From: JADKHC01 sp047600805
GTDB lineage: Bacteria > Verrucomicrobiota > Verrucomicrobiia > Opitutales > Opitutaceae
Direction: 5' to 3'
Assembly (NCBI GenBank): GCA_047600805.1
Contig: JASGKG010000001.1
Location: 2,976,001 to 3,040,000 of the forward strand
DNA length: 64,000 bases
Of the stretch, positions 1 to 9,266 are shown piece by piece; position 1 is the stretch's first letter, and each line of letters starts with the position of its first letter. The notes beneath the pieces are model-generated. The model was not told the DNA's origin. It saw only the letters and a program-made list of their open reading frames with translations, and searched no databases. The position numbers and the translations under genes were made by a program.

Positions 1-681
1 CGCGCCTTTCTCCTCCTCTAACGCACCGTCAACAATTTCGCCTTCTGGTAATGCCTGCCCACGTTGCTTCTTTAACAAAACTAAAGCCGCCGCCACAATC
101 GGCTTCACTGATTTGGTATCGCCTCCAGCAACAATCGCCCCATCGAGGCCAACGTTCGGCAAAAACCTACAACTAGCCTCTATCGGCATTAGGTGCACAC
201 CAATAATACCACTGTCTTCTCGTATATCTGCCACGACACCAGACGCAACCAGCCGCAAAGCCGCACGCCATGCGCCCGCGCCACACCATCGTTTGACGAT
301 CGCATAGTCCAGACCGAGTAACACTTGAAGCGCTTCTGAATGTTTATCGGATGAACCTCTTGGTTCAGTCTTCGACGAGGATTCCGGATCTTCCTCCTCA
401 AGACATGGTCCTCGATTTCGCAAAAAAAGCCCCGCGATGATAACGTGGTGACAACACCCAGGTGCGCCACATGTGCACTTCGCTTTTGCAGGACCATCGG
501 CAGGTATTTTTATGATCCAATCAGCGACTTTAGCCGTCAGCACAAACGGTGTCTCCGTCTCCACGGTACAAACCACGCCTTTTTCCAATTCCTTCGTTGC
601 TCGTCGCAACAATCCTTTGCTTGCGAGCGCCTCCCAGGAAGCGTCGTCGATCTTGGCGAGCAGTTGCGAAATCACACTCAT
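1..681 (-). CDS. SWIM zinc-finger protein (YehQ-like), 3' end cut by window edge
   Basis: The frame opens at the ATG at 681-679 and stays open to the window edge, giving 227 codons with no stop, so the C-terminus lies outside. Residues 69-78 carry a SWIM zinc-finger pattern, CxCx4CxH (C69, C71, C76, H78). SWIM domains are predicted Zn-binding modules for DNA or protein contacts. The ATG overlaps the TGA of the VWA gene (ATGA at 681-678), so translation is probably coupled. Its place as last gene after DUF4132, MoxR, DUF5682 and VWA matches E. coli yehQ as I recall it. What it binds is unknown. The remaining sequence, including an acidic Ser/Glu-rich stretch at about 96-115, gives no other recognisable domain. 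Confidence 0.85.
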   Translation of the reverse strand, partial: MSVISQLLAKIDDASWEALASKGLLRRATKELEKGVVCTVETETPFVLTAKVADWIIKIPADGPAKAKCTCGAPGCCHHVIIAGLFLRNRGPCLEEEDPESSSKTEPRGSSDKHSEALQVLLGLDYAIVKRWCGAGAWRAALRLVASGVVADIREDSGIIGVHLMPIEASCRFLPNVGLDGAIVAGGDTKSVKPIVAAALVLLKKQRGQALPEGEIVDGALEEEKGA

Positions 682-1787
682 ACGACGACGCGTGCTAACC
701 ATTCAGCGAGTTGTTTCGGCGTAAGGGCCGCAATGTCCATACCTCCAGCTGTGAGACGCTCTGCCATCTGGCGGTCATAGGATGGGTGCGCATCTGGACC
801 TAAAGCGGCAAGACCCAGCAATCGAACCCCTGCTTCGCGTAAACGAATAACGCTACTCAACAACCGACTCGGTGGAGCCCCCTCACAAAAATCACTGACT
901 AGAACCACGATTGTACGACGAGGATCTTCGATGAGCGATTCGCAATAGGTCATCGCCTGCCCGATATCAGTGCCACCTCCAAGCTGAACACTCATCAACA
1001 GCTCCACGGGATCGTCGATATGACCCGTCAGATCTACAATCGAGGTGTCAAAAGCGACAACTTTAACCCGAAGCATGGGAAGCCCCGCGAGAATACCTGC
1101 CATGACAGCACTGTGTATGACTGATTCGGTCATGCTACCGCTTTGGTCGACGCAAAGGATGATGTGCCAAGGCATACGGCGCTGTATGCGCGAGAAAAAC
1201 CTTACATCTTGAATTCCTAGTTTTTTCCGCTCGGGGTCGTAGTTCTTTAGGTTGCGCCTCACAGTCTGCCGCCAATCCAAGTTCGCTGCCGATTTGAGGG
1301 GACTGTGCTGAAAACGATTTACGCGCCCTGACAACGCACGGCGCACGTCGGCGTAGAGCTTTCTTTTTATTTCCTCCACAACATGGCGGACGATCCGGCG
1401 CGCCTCGTGCAGAACGTCTCCCTTCAGGAGACCGCGAAAAGTCAGAAGCGCCTTTAGAAGATCCATGTTGGGCTCCAACTTCTCCAACACCTGTTTGTCG
1501 GTGATCAGCTCGGTCAGCCCATAGCGATCGAGTGCGTGCTTCTCGATCACTTCAGCCGTTTCATTGGGGAACAATTCTCGAACCGCATGTAGCCACGTGG
1601 GCACTGTGAGCTGGCTTGGATCCAAGGAGCCGGCAGAAGGCCTAATACCGCGGCCCTGGTATTCACGCCCGTACAAAAAGTCCAATGCTTGTTCCATGCG
1701 TTGCGCCTTCGAACCAAGCGTCACACCCAAGCCTTTCTGTGCAAAATGACCAAGGACAAGGCGCCAACGTTGCAGGGAATTATTCAT
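678..1787 (-). CDS. VWA domain protein (YehP-like)
   Basis: A 369-residue protein with a C-terminal von Willebrand factor A domain from about residue 205. The metal-binding MIDAS is intact: DxSxS at D214/S216/S218, the Thr in GGGTD at T273, and an Asp in VSDF at D299. The N-terminal 200 residues are helical and basic. VWA proteins next to MoxR ATPases usually act as substrate adaptors of a chaperone-like AAA+ machine, so that is the inferred role; no signal peptide or membrane segment is seen, so it should be cytosolic. The start at 1787 is preferred to one 24 bases upstream because its ATG overlaps the TGA of the DUF5682 gene (ATGA at 1787-1784). The stop overlaps the SWIM gene start in the same way. 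Confidence 0.9.
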   Translation of the reverse strand: MNNSLQRWRLVLGHFAQKGLGVTLGSKAQRMEQALDFLYGREYQGRGIRPSAGSLDPSQLTVPTWLHAVRELFPNETAEVIEKHALDRYGLTELITDKQVLEKLEPNMDLLKALLTFRGLLKGDVLHEARRIVRHVVEEIKRKLYADVRRALSGRVNRFQHSPLKSAANLDWRQTVRRNLKNYDPERKKLGIQDVRFFSRIQRRMPWHIILCVDQSGSMTESVIHSAVMAGILAGLPMLRVKVVAFDTSIVDLTGHIDDPVELLMSVQLGGGTDIGQAMTYCESLIEDPRRTIVVLVSDFCEGAPPSRLLSSVIRLREAGVRLLGLAALGPDAHPSYDRQMAERLTAGGMDIAALTPKQLAEWLARVVV

Positions 1788-4273
1788 ACACCGTCCTCCG
1801 TTCGATTCCAATCTGCCAAACCGTCCTCCCTCAACTGTGATAGAACGGCGAGTGTCAGCAGCCGATTTTGTTCAAACTCGGCTTGGCTCAAATCCCGGTT
1901 AAGCAAATCTCCAATACTCGTCTCTCCGTGCAAACCAGCGACGGCACAACCTACCTTGTCCGTTTCTTTTGGAGTCAAATCGGCGAAGGCCAAACGCAAT
2001 TCAGGCAGCGCCTTCACAAATTCCTCTTCGCTCCAGCCTCCAAGTAATTTGTCCACCGCTTCCAAGACTTCCGCACACTGCCACGCCACTTCGCGACAGG
2101 CACGAAGCAGTCCTCGAAGAAACTCTATTCGGCGAGACCAATCCACCCCGACTGCGTTAAGATAACCTGCGCCTTCTTGTGCAAGCATCGCCGCATTCAC
2201 TCGTCCGGAACCAAATAAAAGTCCCAGCGCAGCTCCTGAAATAATAGGTTCACACGCCGGCTCTGCTCTCAAACGAATTAAACCATTCCAGTAGATATCA
2301 GCATCCACGAGATCACCGATGGTCGTTAGAAGTGAACGCATCGCCACTAAAGCCTGCAATGTCTGATCGCGTTCGTTGGCGGGACAAGTGGTTAAGGTAG
2401 GAATCAAGCTAGACGCTCGCATCAGCGCTGCTTGAACCAATCCTGGAAGTTGAGGGAGATTGTGCGCTTCCAAGGGTTCACGCGCTTGCCACAAAAGTAC
2501 AAACTGTTCGGCAGCTCTCACGACGCTCACAAAGGAGGGATCTTCGGACAAACTGATGCGAATCACTTCGGTCAATTCTCCGCAATGCGCGTGAAGTCCC
2601 ATCCGGCAAGCACGCACCAACATTTCAACCGCTGCCGAAGCACTCCGCCCTTTCCCCTCCGCAGAAAGCTTCTGAACAGATTCTTTCAGTCGCGCCAATG
2701 CTGCTTCGACCACAGTAGCTCCGTAGATCGCTGCATCGATCAAACCACTGTCAGTGCGCGGAGTCCACGCGCATTCCCAATGTTCGATCAAACGCCCAAC
2801 ATCCGTTCCGCGAACGAAATCAGGACCAGCCACCAACCGACCGAAGGGCACGTTGATGAATTCCAAGCAATGGAGAAATCGGCTCACTTTCCGATGCTTC
2901 ACCTTGCGATAAAGTTCCAAGCCAACTTTTCTTTTCGAACCATCGTTTCCACCTAAACGAAGATCATCGGCTGTTCGGCGGAAATCGGCCAGAATAGGCG
3001 GCACACTCGTATCCGGTGGAATCTCGCCAATCGCCTGCCCAGCCATCAATTCCCGCGCCGCCGCCAGTATCAACGCACCTTCATCGGCAATACCGCCTTT
3101 GCAGAAACATCCTCGCATGCCGTCGAGCACATCTTCCCTCATTGGCCCAGGATGGCCTCTCATTCGCGACAATAGCTGAGCCTGATGAAAGGCCGCGATT
3201 GCGTCAGCCGATGAAATCGCAGTCGCAAGTTTGCGACGACGTGTGTGCCGCCCCACATCGACCAAGATTCCTGCGGCCGCATCGTCCCATCTCTTCTCGG
3301 CGTTTTCGAATCTGCGATCCCAAATCCTCTGGTAGTAACTTGGCGAGGGCATTCCCGAGTTGTAACCATTCAACGCATCCAACTGCTGAAAGCTGTACCG
3401 GATCACATAGTGCTGAACTTCGTCTGAACCAAATTCTGGGATACCTTCGATTTTCCCGTCACACGCTTCAACCAGCGTGGGCAAAGCCACAGTGTGATAA
3501 CCGCCGGTGACCACTAACACCGGCCCAGTTTTTTCGCCTTTCGGTGCGGTCAATGCGCGGTGAATGCAGTATGCCATCCATCGCTCACGTGCGGCTGTGG
3601 CATCAGCTTCGAATTCTTCCGGTGTCGCTTCGCGTCTGGCCATCAGGCAATAGGTCGCGAGACGTAGCACAAACTCCCTTGAATCAATTCTGTCTGCCTG
3701 CGCTTCGAATAGATGGTCCCAAAGTTCGTCAAAATCTCTGCAACCGCTTTTCACCGCCAGCGCTTTGAGATAACGACTGCGTGTCAACTGGCGTTCATGA
3801 AGGAGTGCTTGAGCCCGAACAGATTCCACCCGTTCTGCATTTTGTTTCGTCGCTAAAATCTGAGCCGCGAAATCCAAATCGATAAAACCTAACTTGGATC
3901 CAATCACTGCGCCCGCTTTGAGTGCCACCCACTCTGGCGAATATTCTGCGAAGGGATAGTAGGCTGCAAATCGCGCTTCCGTAAAATCAGGCTGCTCTCC
4001 TTTGCTCCTCTCGGTTCGCCGATGTTGGTCGATGAAGGTCGTGTAGAAAGCCACCGGCGGGCGTGTGCGATGATCCAGTAATACGGGCAGCAATGGCTCA
4101 AACGATGTCGGCCCTTCGACCAAAATGGCACGCGGCCGGACGCTTTGAATTAATCGTTCCAACTGCGCAGAGCAGGCAGGACTATGATGCCGAACCGGGA
4201 AATAGATAATTTCAGGCTGCCAGAGCGATTGCCCCAGCCCATTGATCTCCGCGTCGATTTCCGATAGTGGCAT
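1784..4273 (-). CDS. DUF5682 family protein (YehM-like)
   Basis: An 829-residue cytosolic protein with no signal peptide. The N-terminus has the family motif PVRHHSP at residues 26-32 and LVEGP at 51-55; a VVTGGYH motif follows at 254-260. The paired LVEGP and GxxH motifs resemble the layout of TraB/ChaN/EreA-like folds, so the first 270 residues may form a metal- or ligand-binding domain; this is inference. The rest is alpha-helical without a recognised family. It starts 6 bases after the MoxR stop and ends in an ATGA overlap with the VWA gene, so the three are surely co-expressed. Homologues travel with MoxR-VWA pairs, but no activity is assigned. Confidence 0.85.
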   Translation of the reverse strand: MPLSEIDAEINGLGQSLWQPEIIYFPVRHHSPACSAQLERLIQSVRPRAILVEGPTSFEPLLPVLLDHRTRPPVAFYTTFIDQHRRTERSKGEQPDFTEARFAAYYPFAEYSPEWVALKAGAVIGSKLGFIDLDFAAQILATKQNAERVESVRAQALLHERQLTRSRYLKALAVKSGCRDFDELWDHLFEAQADRIDSREFVLRLATYCLMARREATPEEFEADATAARERWMAYCIHRALTAPKGEKTGPVLVVTGGYHTVALPTLVEACDGKIEGIPEFGSDEVQHYVIRYSFQQLDALNGYNSGMPSPSYYQRIWDRRFENAEKRWDDAAAGILVDVGRHTRRRKLATAISSADAIAAFHQAQLLSRMRGHPGPMREDVLDGMRGCFCKGGIADEGALILAAARELMAGQAIGEIPPDTSVPPILADFRRTADDLRLGGNDGSKRKVGLELYRKVKHRKVSRFLHCLEFINVPFGRLVAGPDFVRGTDVGRLIEHWECAWTPRTDSGLIDAAIYGATVVEAALARLKESVQKLSAEGKGRSASAAVEMLVRACRMGLHAHCGELTEVIRISLSEDPSFVSVVRAAEQFVLLWQAREPLEAHNLPQLPGLVQAALMRASSLIPTLTTCPANERDQTLQALVAMRSLLTTIGDLVDADIYWNGLIRLRAEPACEPIISGAALGLLFGSGRVNAAMLAQEGAGYLNAVGVDWSRRIEFLRGLLRACREVAWQCAEVLEAVDKLLGGWSEEEFVKALPELRLAFADLTPKETDKVGCAVAGLHGETSIGDLLNRDLSQAEFEQNRLLTLAVLSQLREDGLADWNRTEDGV

Positions 4274-4279
4274 CCTCTG

Positions 4280-5428
4280 TTACAGCCCGATGTGTTTGCG
4301 TGCTTCCCAGCACGATTGCCACGCTTTGCTGTTTTTCGCGCGGGCCTTCACGACCGCATCAAAATAATGGCGGATTTTTTTGATGTCGTCCGGATTATCT
4401 TTAACGAGCGTTCCAGCCAACTGCCGGGCAACGTGAGCACCTTCCATTTTGCCAGAACCAAAATAGAACGCATCCAGGCCGGCAGAAAACCCGACCGCTA
4501 CGGCTTCGGCGGTAGACATCACGGTGGTCGGTTTTTCGATAACCACACCATCGTCCGTCCGTCCTGTGCGCAGGTCGTGGAAGGTCGAAACGAGCAATTC
4601 CATCACATCTGGTGGACATGCAACTTTAAGCTCCGAGGCTCGTAGCAGTTTTTCCGTCTGCTCGGTCACAAGTCGGAGTTCTAGTCCGCGATCGGCAATC
4701 GGGTGAACGGTCTCGAAATTAAACCGCCGCTTGAGCGCACTCGACATTTCGTGAACACCGCGGTCACGCAGATTTGCCGTAGCGATTAAATTGAAGCCCT
4801 GCGCACCAAAAACAATCCCGTCGTCGCCGGTAAGTTCAGGAACATGCAAAACTTTCTCCGACAGAATGCTGACCAATGTATCCTGAATCTCCGGTTGGCA
4901 ACGCGTGATTTCCTCAAACCGAACAACGGCTCCCTGTTTCATGCCGCTGTAGATTGCGGAGGGAACAAGCGCTTTGGGCTGCGGCCCTTCAGCAAGAAGC
5001 AATGCATAATTCCACGAATATTTGATCTGATCGTCTGTCGTGCCTGCCGTACCTTGAATGGTTAGCGTTGAATTTCCAGAAACAGCCGCAGCGAGTAACT
5101 CAGACAACATTGATTTCGCCGTACCAGGCTCTCCGACGAGGAGCAGCCCGCGCTGCCCCAACAGTGTTACAACGCATCGGTCAATCAACGCGTCGTCGCC
5201 GTAAAACTTTCTCGTGATTTCCGTCGCTTTTTTCTGACCGCCCATCGTGTGATTCACCTTTTGGCCGTCACTTCCCACGATAAACGTTCTGACTGCGCGA
5301 GGAGATAAATTCCAGCCTTTAGGTCTGGGACCTGTATCGGTCGCCTTGAGCGCGGCGAGTTCCTCCGCGTAGGTAATCTCTGCTGGCGGACGAAGAACGG
5401 AGGAGGTGTGCGGGGTGATTTCAGACAT
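4280..5428 (-). CDS. MoxR-type AAA+ ATPase (YehL-like)
   Basis: A 382-residue AAA+ ATPase. Walker A is GEPGTAKS (residues 99-106), Walker B VVRFEE (168-173), sensor 1 Asn is in IATAN (about 219), and an SSALKRRF arginine-containing stretch follows. This is the MoxR branch, which works with VWA proteins as a chaperone or remodelling machine using ATP hydrolysis. The start is placed at the ATG at 5428; an in-frame TTG nine codons upstream lies inside the preceding gene. The DUF4132 stop is only two bases upstream, with no strong ribosome binding site, so translation probably depends on coupling. The partner is presumably the VWA protein encoded two genes downstream. Confidence 0.92.
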   Translation of the reverse strand: MSEITPHTSSVLRPPAEITYAEELAALKATDTGPRPKGWNLSPRAVRTFIVGSDGQKVNHTMGGQKKATEITRKFYGDDALIDRCVVTLLGQRGLLLVGEPGTAKSMLSELLAAAVSGNSTLTIQGTAGTTDDQIKYSWNYALLLAEGPQPKALVPSAIYSGMKQGAVVRFEEITRCQPEIQDTLVSILSEKVLHVPELTGDDGIVFGAQGFNLIATANLRDRGVHEMSSALKRRFNFETVHPIADRGLELRLVTEQTEKLLRASELKVACPPDVMELLVSTFHDLRTGRTDDGVVIEKPTTVMSTAEAVAVGFSAGLDAFYFGSGKMEGAHVARQLAGTLVKDNPDDIKKIRHYFDAVVKARAKNSKAWQSCWEARKHIGL

Positions 5429-5430
5429 AA

Positions 5431-8400
5431 TCAGTATTGAACAGTTTTCTCCCAATTTGGATCGAAGCCTTTACCGTCGCTCGCTGCCAGACGCAGATCG
5501 TTCCAACATTCACTCACGAGGACAGCCGGTAAATCGCACAAGCGGGTCGCGTTGGCTTCAAACTGAACTCCAGCTCCGTCCCCGCCGATGCTGCTAAAGC
5601 ATAGCGACAAAAGCGCGACAGGACGATTTTCCTCGGGCAAAGGGCTTCCGGAAAAATTGATCGTCGCCTGGATACCGAGACCCGGGAAACGTTTGTGATA
5701 CTCCGAGAACCAACCGCCATCCTGAGCCTGTCCTCGCGTGTAGCCGAGCGTGGTGAGCCTTCCACGCAACTTGAAATTCTCGACGATGTGTCCGCGGTAC
5801 TCGTTGATTTCAGTTTCTTCCCGCTGCGCTTCGGGAACAGTGTATGCCAGCTTGCCGAATTGTTGAAACAGCGGCTCGATTTTGTAGTCGGTGAAATGCG
5901 CCAACCACGCATCGCGTTGTGCTGCTGCAATCGCGGCATCATGGGCAAGCCTGATACGTGCGTCAGTTCCGACAGAGACAGCATCATCATCAGTATTCGT
6001 CAGCGTCTTGTCCGCAAGAGGCCGAAACGTTACGGTCGTCTTTCCATCCTCGACCACACTCCACACCAAACGTTCACAGATACGACCAACAATCGGATGC
6101 TCCAGAATGTATCTTCGGAAATCACCAAATACCCATTCTCGCTGAGTGCACATCGCCTCGTACAAACGTTCCTGTTGGAGTTTTAGTATCGTTTTAAGGT
6201 CCTTTCGCGCAGATGAGAGTGCCTGCTTGGCAGTCTTGGCTTTCTCTTCATTGTCGGCCTTGTTTGGTTCGGGCAAGGAACTGATCTCACGTCCTTCTGC
6301 GTTGGTAAGTGTCAAGGTAAGATCAGCAGTGAGACTCGCTTTGAACGAGCGTGCACCAAAGTCCAACTCAAGCACACCTTCCTCGTCCAGCCCAGCAGTG
6401 GGAATCGTACGATCAGCAAGTTCATCCAAGGTCCAGCTTTTGCGATCGGCTAACTCCTGACAAAGCCGGGTAGCTTCTTCTTGGATACCCTTGGTCCGGA
6501 ATCGATTTCCAATTGCGAGCAAAACTTGGATGGCATTCGGATCATCGATCCATGCAAGCATCTGAAGCAACGCCTTGGCTTGAGCGCCACGCATTCCGTA
6601 ATACTCCTTGATGTAACGATGTATAACGGGCGCCACCGTTCCATCGGCACATGCACCTGCCACCGCGAGAATTCCTTTCGATCCGATGGCGGAACCCTTA
6701 CAAACACCTAGTAGATGGTTATAGACGGAACGATAATGTTTTTGCTCGTCCCATGACGCAGCATACTGTGGGTTCTGCTTGTAGTACTGCGCCATCTGCT
6801 GGGTCTGCGCTTCGGCGAGTTTGGCAGCCTCATCGCTCGTGTGAGCGGGAATTGTATCCTGAGCAATCCACGCCTCGACAATAAAACGCCCTAACTTCGC
6901 CCTGTCTTGAACAGCAAAGAATCCAGCATAGGTGCGAAGCAATGGTCCGGGTTCGGGGTTCTTCACTTTGAAGGCCTGCAAGATAAGGTATTTGATCAAG
7001 TCACCAGGGACAACAACGCCATTATCAAGCCATCTTAGTGCCGGCATCGTTGCAAACGGGAACCACTCCAAATCGCTAGGGGTCGGCTTCGACGCCTGCT
7101 TCAGTGCTTCCTTCTCCAACGCTTCACGATCCACCAATTCGGCAATGGGGACGCCAAACGCTTCCAACGCCAGCATCAGGGCGCTCTGTGCCACCTCCTT
7201 CTTTTCCTTTTTCAAGGCAGCCAGCATCGGTGCTTTTGCTTCTTTTGCTCCGAGCCGCGCAAGCCACCCAGCGGCTTCGGCTCTGACTTCCATCTGTCCG
7301 TTTCCAAGGTTCGCGATGAGACGGGCGATTGTGTCCGGCTCGCGAGACAAGGCATTTTGCGCGCTTTGCCGTTCCGCCTTCGCACCCGTCAATGCAATCT
7401 CCCACATCAGAGGGAGCATCCGCTTCGGTGCTCGTGGAAAATAACTCAATGCTGTAAGAGCGTTCTGTCTCTCATACTTTTCCCAGAAACGTGACATGTA
7501 GTCGTTCGACGAAGGAGCCGTCACAACCACCCCCAATGCTTCCTCCAATAATTGAAGCCTCTCGGCAAAGAACGGCCAGATCCCTTCCGGCGGTTGCTGG
7601 AACAGCGGCACGCGATTCACGTGCCATTGGGTTAAATACGCTTTCCCAATAGTACCGGGATCATAACCGGCCGCTTCAAATGCAGCAGCGACATCCCGCA
7701 AGGCCGAGCGTCCATGTGTCTTCGCATAGGCTGAGAAAGCACGGCCACACCAATGAAACCAATAATGTTGGCCCGGCTTCTCCGCCCACAAAGTGCACCA
7801 ACGCACAAGATGAATCAGCTGGAATTGGGGATGGCCAGCAAAGTCCAAGATCCTATTCGATCCATCTCGCCATTCCCGCCAAGCAGGTATCCTCGCTCGC
7901 CGACTTTCTGTTGCGCCGCCCTCTTCGAGTTCTTTCAAGACTGACGCAATCAAATTTTCCGAGACTACGATATCGAACTTACCGGCCCATTTTTGATGCT
8001 TAACTCGCTCGTAAGCAGCCAAACCCTCGCCATACGCCTTTTCAAGGCACGCCGTTAAGTCCTGCCGAAAATTTCCGCTAAGCGGAGCTTGTTTGTTTAC
8101 CGGAGCAACCGGTGGAAGATCCCAATTATCGATCTCCCCATTCTTCGATGCTGACGGCTCTGGTATCCGCAAAATGTCGTCGAGGATCTCGACAACCTTT
8201 TTAGCTTTCTCAGCAGAACGACACTCCTCCAGAAAACGCCGTGCTTCTTCGCCGTAAATACGATGGCACGCCTGTACCGCATTTGCCCTCGTCTCGTTAT
8301 CACCCTCCTTAGCATGCCGCTCTAGAAGTCCTCGGAACTCTGCCGCTTTCATTCGAACCAACGGCTCGGCTGCCTGACGAACCGTTTTGGATGAGCCAAC

Positions 8401-9153
8401 CATGAACTCGGCAATTTCATCTCGCCAGATCAGTGGATCGACCCGAGCAAAAGCGAGTGTTTCAAGCGCATGTACTTTAACTTTGAAATCGGAGTGGTTG
8501 AAGCCCTCCCGAACCACCGCCGCCTGCCGCTCAAGCATGTCTTTAAAATCGGAGAAGGATCTAAAAACCTGCGTAAGGACATTCCATCCCCACGCGGACG
8601 TATCTAGTACCACGGCACCACGGGCCAACATCGTCGGATCCTGCTGATTTCTAGAAATCATGGCCTCGACTGCGCTCAGCGTCACAGGGGGAGTCGGTTT
8701 TGGTGCCGCTGACCACGATCCTAATGGGGAGTGAGTAATTTGCCGGAGAAATAGCTCTAACCATTCATACCCGCCCTGCCAGGTCTTCATTGTGTAGCCA
8801 CGCACCGGTCCTTTCGCCGGTGATTTCGAAGCCGCAAAGTACACCTCGGCTAATCGCAACAAACCAGCTGGCTCCCACTCCCCCAAACTCGCGATGAGCT
8901 TACGGTGGGCATCGAATTTTGGACCGTCCATCGACCACGTGTAGCCACAAAGTATGCCGACTCTCCCGCCAACCTCGGGGATAGTAGCAATACGGTTCAG
9001 CACATTGGCTGGCTGGCCCGTCACGACATATTTAGCAATGTCTCGTGGCAGCGAACGATCTGCTTCCACAACTGGGCCAAAAGTAGATTCAATGAGGTTT
9101 TCTTCACTCGCGCCGAGCATCTTGCCTATTACGTTCTTAAGCTGGTTGAACAT
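5431..9153 (-). CDS. DUF4132 / HEAT-repeat protein (YehI/MolR-like)
   Basis: A 1,240-residue cytosolic protein, first gene of the five-gene cluster. The middle is built of HEAT-like helical repeats (for example residues 610-680, with alternating Ala/Leu-rich helices). The C-terminal third carries the DUF4132 domain: a beta-rich start around LDEEGVLELDFGARSF, then the RLYEAM...W...HPIVGRICERLVW core. Length is close to E. coli YehI (about 1,200 residues, from memory). E. coli relatives were once named molR, but a role in molybdate handling is not established. It is likely a scaffold for the MoxR/VWA machine. The ATG at 9153 is the only start consistent with the family N-terminus. No clear Shine-Dalgarno precedes it. 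Confidence 0.9.
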   Translation of the reverse strand: MFNQLKNVIGKMLGASEENLIESTFGPVVEADRSLPRDIAKYVVTGQPANVLNRIATIPEVGGRVGILCGYTWSMDGPKFDAHRKLIASLGEWEPAGLLRLAEVYFAASKSPAKGPVRGYTMKTWQGGYEWLELFLRQITHSPLGSWSAAPKPTPPVTLSAVEAMISRNQQDPTMLARGAVVLDTSAWGWNVLTQVFRSFSDFKDMLERQAAVVREGFNHSDFKVKVHALETLAFARVDPLIWRDEIAEFMVGSSKTVRQAAEPLVRMKAAEFRGLLERHAKEGDNETRANAVQACHRIYGEEARRFLEECRSAEKAKKVVEILDDILRIPEPSASKNGEIDNWDLPPVAPVNKQAPLSGNFRQDLTACLEKAYGEGLAAYERVKHQKWAGKFDIVVSENLIASVLKELEEGGATESRRARIPAWREWRDGSNRILDFAGHPQFQLIHLVRWCTLWAEKPGQHYWFHWCGRAFSAYAKTHGRSALRDVAAAFEAAGYDPGTIGKAYLTQWHVNRVPLFQQPPEGIWPFFAERLQLLEEALGVVVTAPSSNDYMSRFWEKYERQNALTALSYFPRAPKRMLPLMWEIALTGAKAERQSAQNALSREPDTIARLIANLGNGQMEVRAEAAGWLARLGAKEAKAPMLAALKKEKKEVAQSALMLALEAFGVPIAELVDREALEKEALKQASKPTPSDLEWFPFATMPALRWLDNGVVVPGDLIKYLILQAFKVKNPEPGPLLRTYAGFFAVQDRAKLGRFIVEAWIAQDTIPAHTSDEAAKLAEAQTQQMAQYYKQNPQYAASWDEQKHYRSVYNHLLGVCKGSAIGSKGILAVAGACADGTVAPVIHRYIKEYYGMRGAQAKALLQMLAWIDDPNAIQVLLAIGNRFRTKGIQEEATRLCQELADRKSWTLDELADRTIPTAGLDEEGVLELDFGARSFKASLTADLTLTLTNAEGREISSLPEPNKADNEEKAKTAKQALSSARKDLKTILKLQQERLYEAMCTQREWVFGDFRRYILEHPIVGRICERLVWSVVEDGKTTVTFRPLADKTLTNTDDDAVSVGTDARIRLAHDAAIAAAQRDAWLAHFTDYKIEPLFQQFGKLAYTVPEAQREETEINEYRGHIVENFKLRGRLTTLGYTRGQAQDGGWFSEYHKRFPGLGIQATINFSGSPLPEENRPVALLSLCFSSIGGDGAGVQFEANATRLCDLPAVLVSECWNDLRLAASDGKGFDPNWEKTVQY

Positions 9154-9266
9154 AGGGGTCTAGCGAGCTTGGTAATTCGCAGGCCGCCCGCCACAATTTT
9201 CGTTATCATATCCAAGTTTAACCGGCTGCTAACAGCTGTTTGAGGATAAGTTATGATTCGGCACAT
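9154..9266. other. Short spacer upstream of the DUF4132 cluster
   Basis: This 113-base stretch lies between the cluster's first gene and the next minus-strand reading frame. It should hold the cluster promoter, read leftward. The reverse strand has a TATGAT hexamer (forward ATCATA near 9207-9212), but no convincing -35 at the right distance, so no promoter is assigned. Confidence 0.3.
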
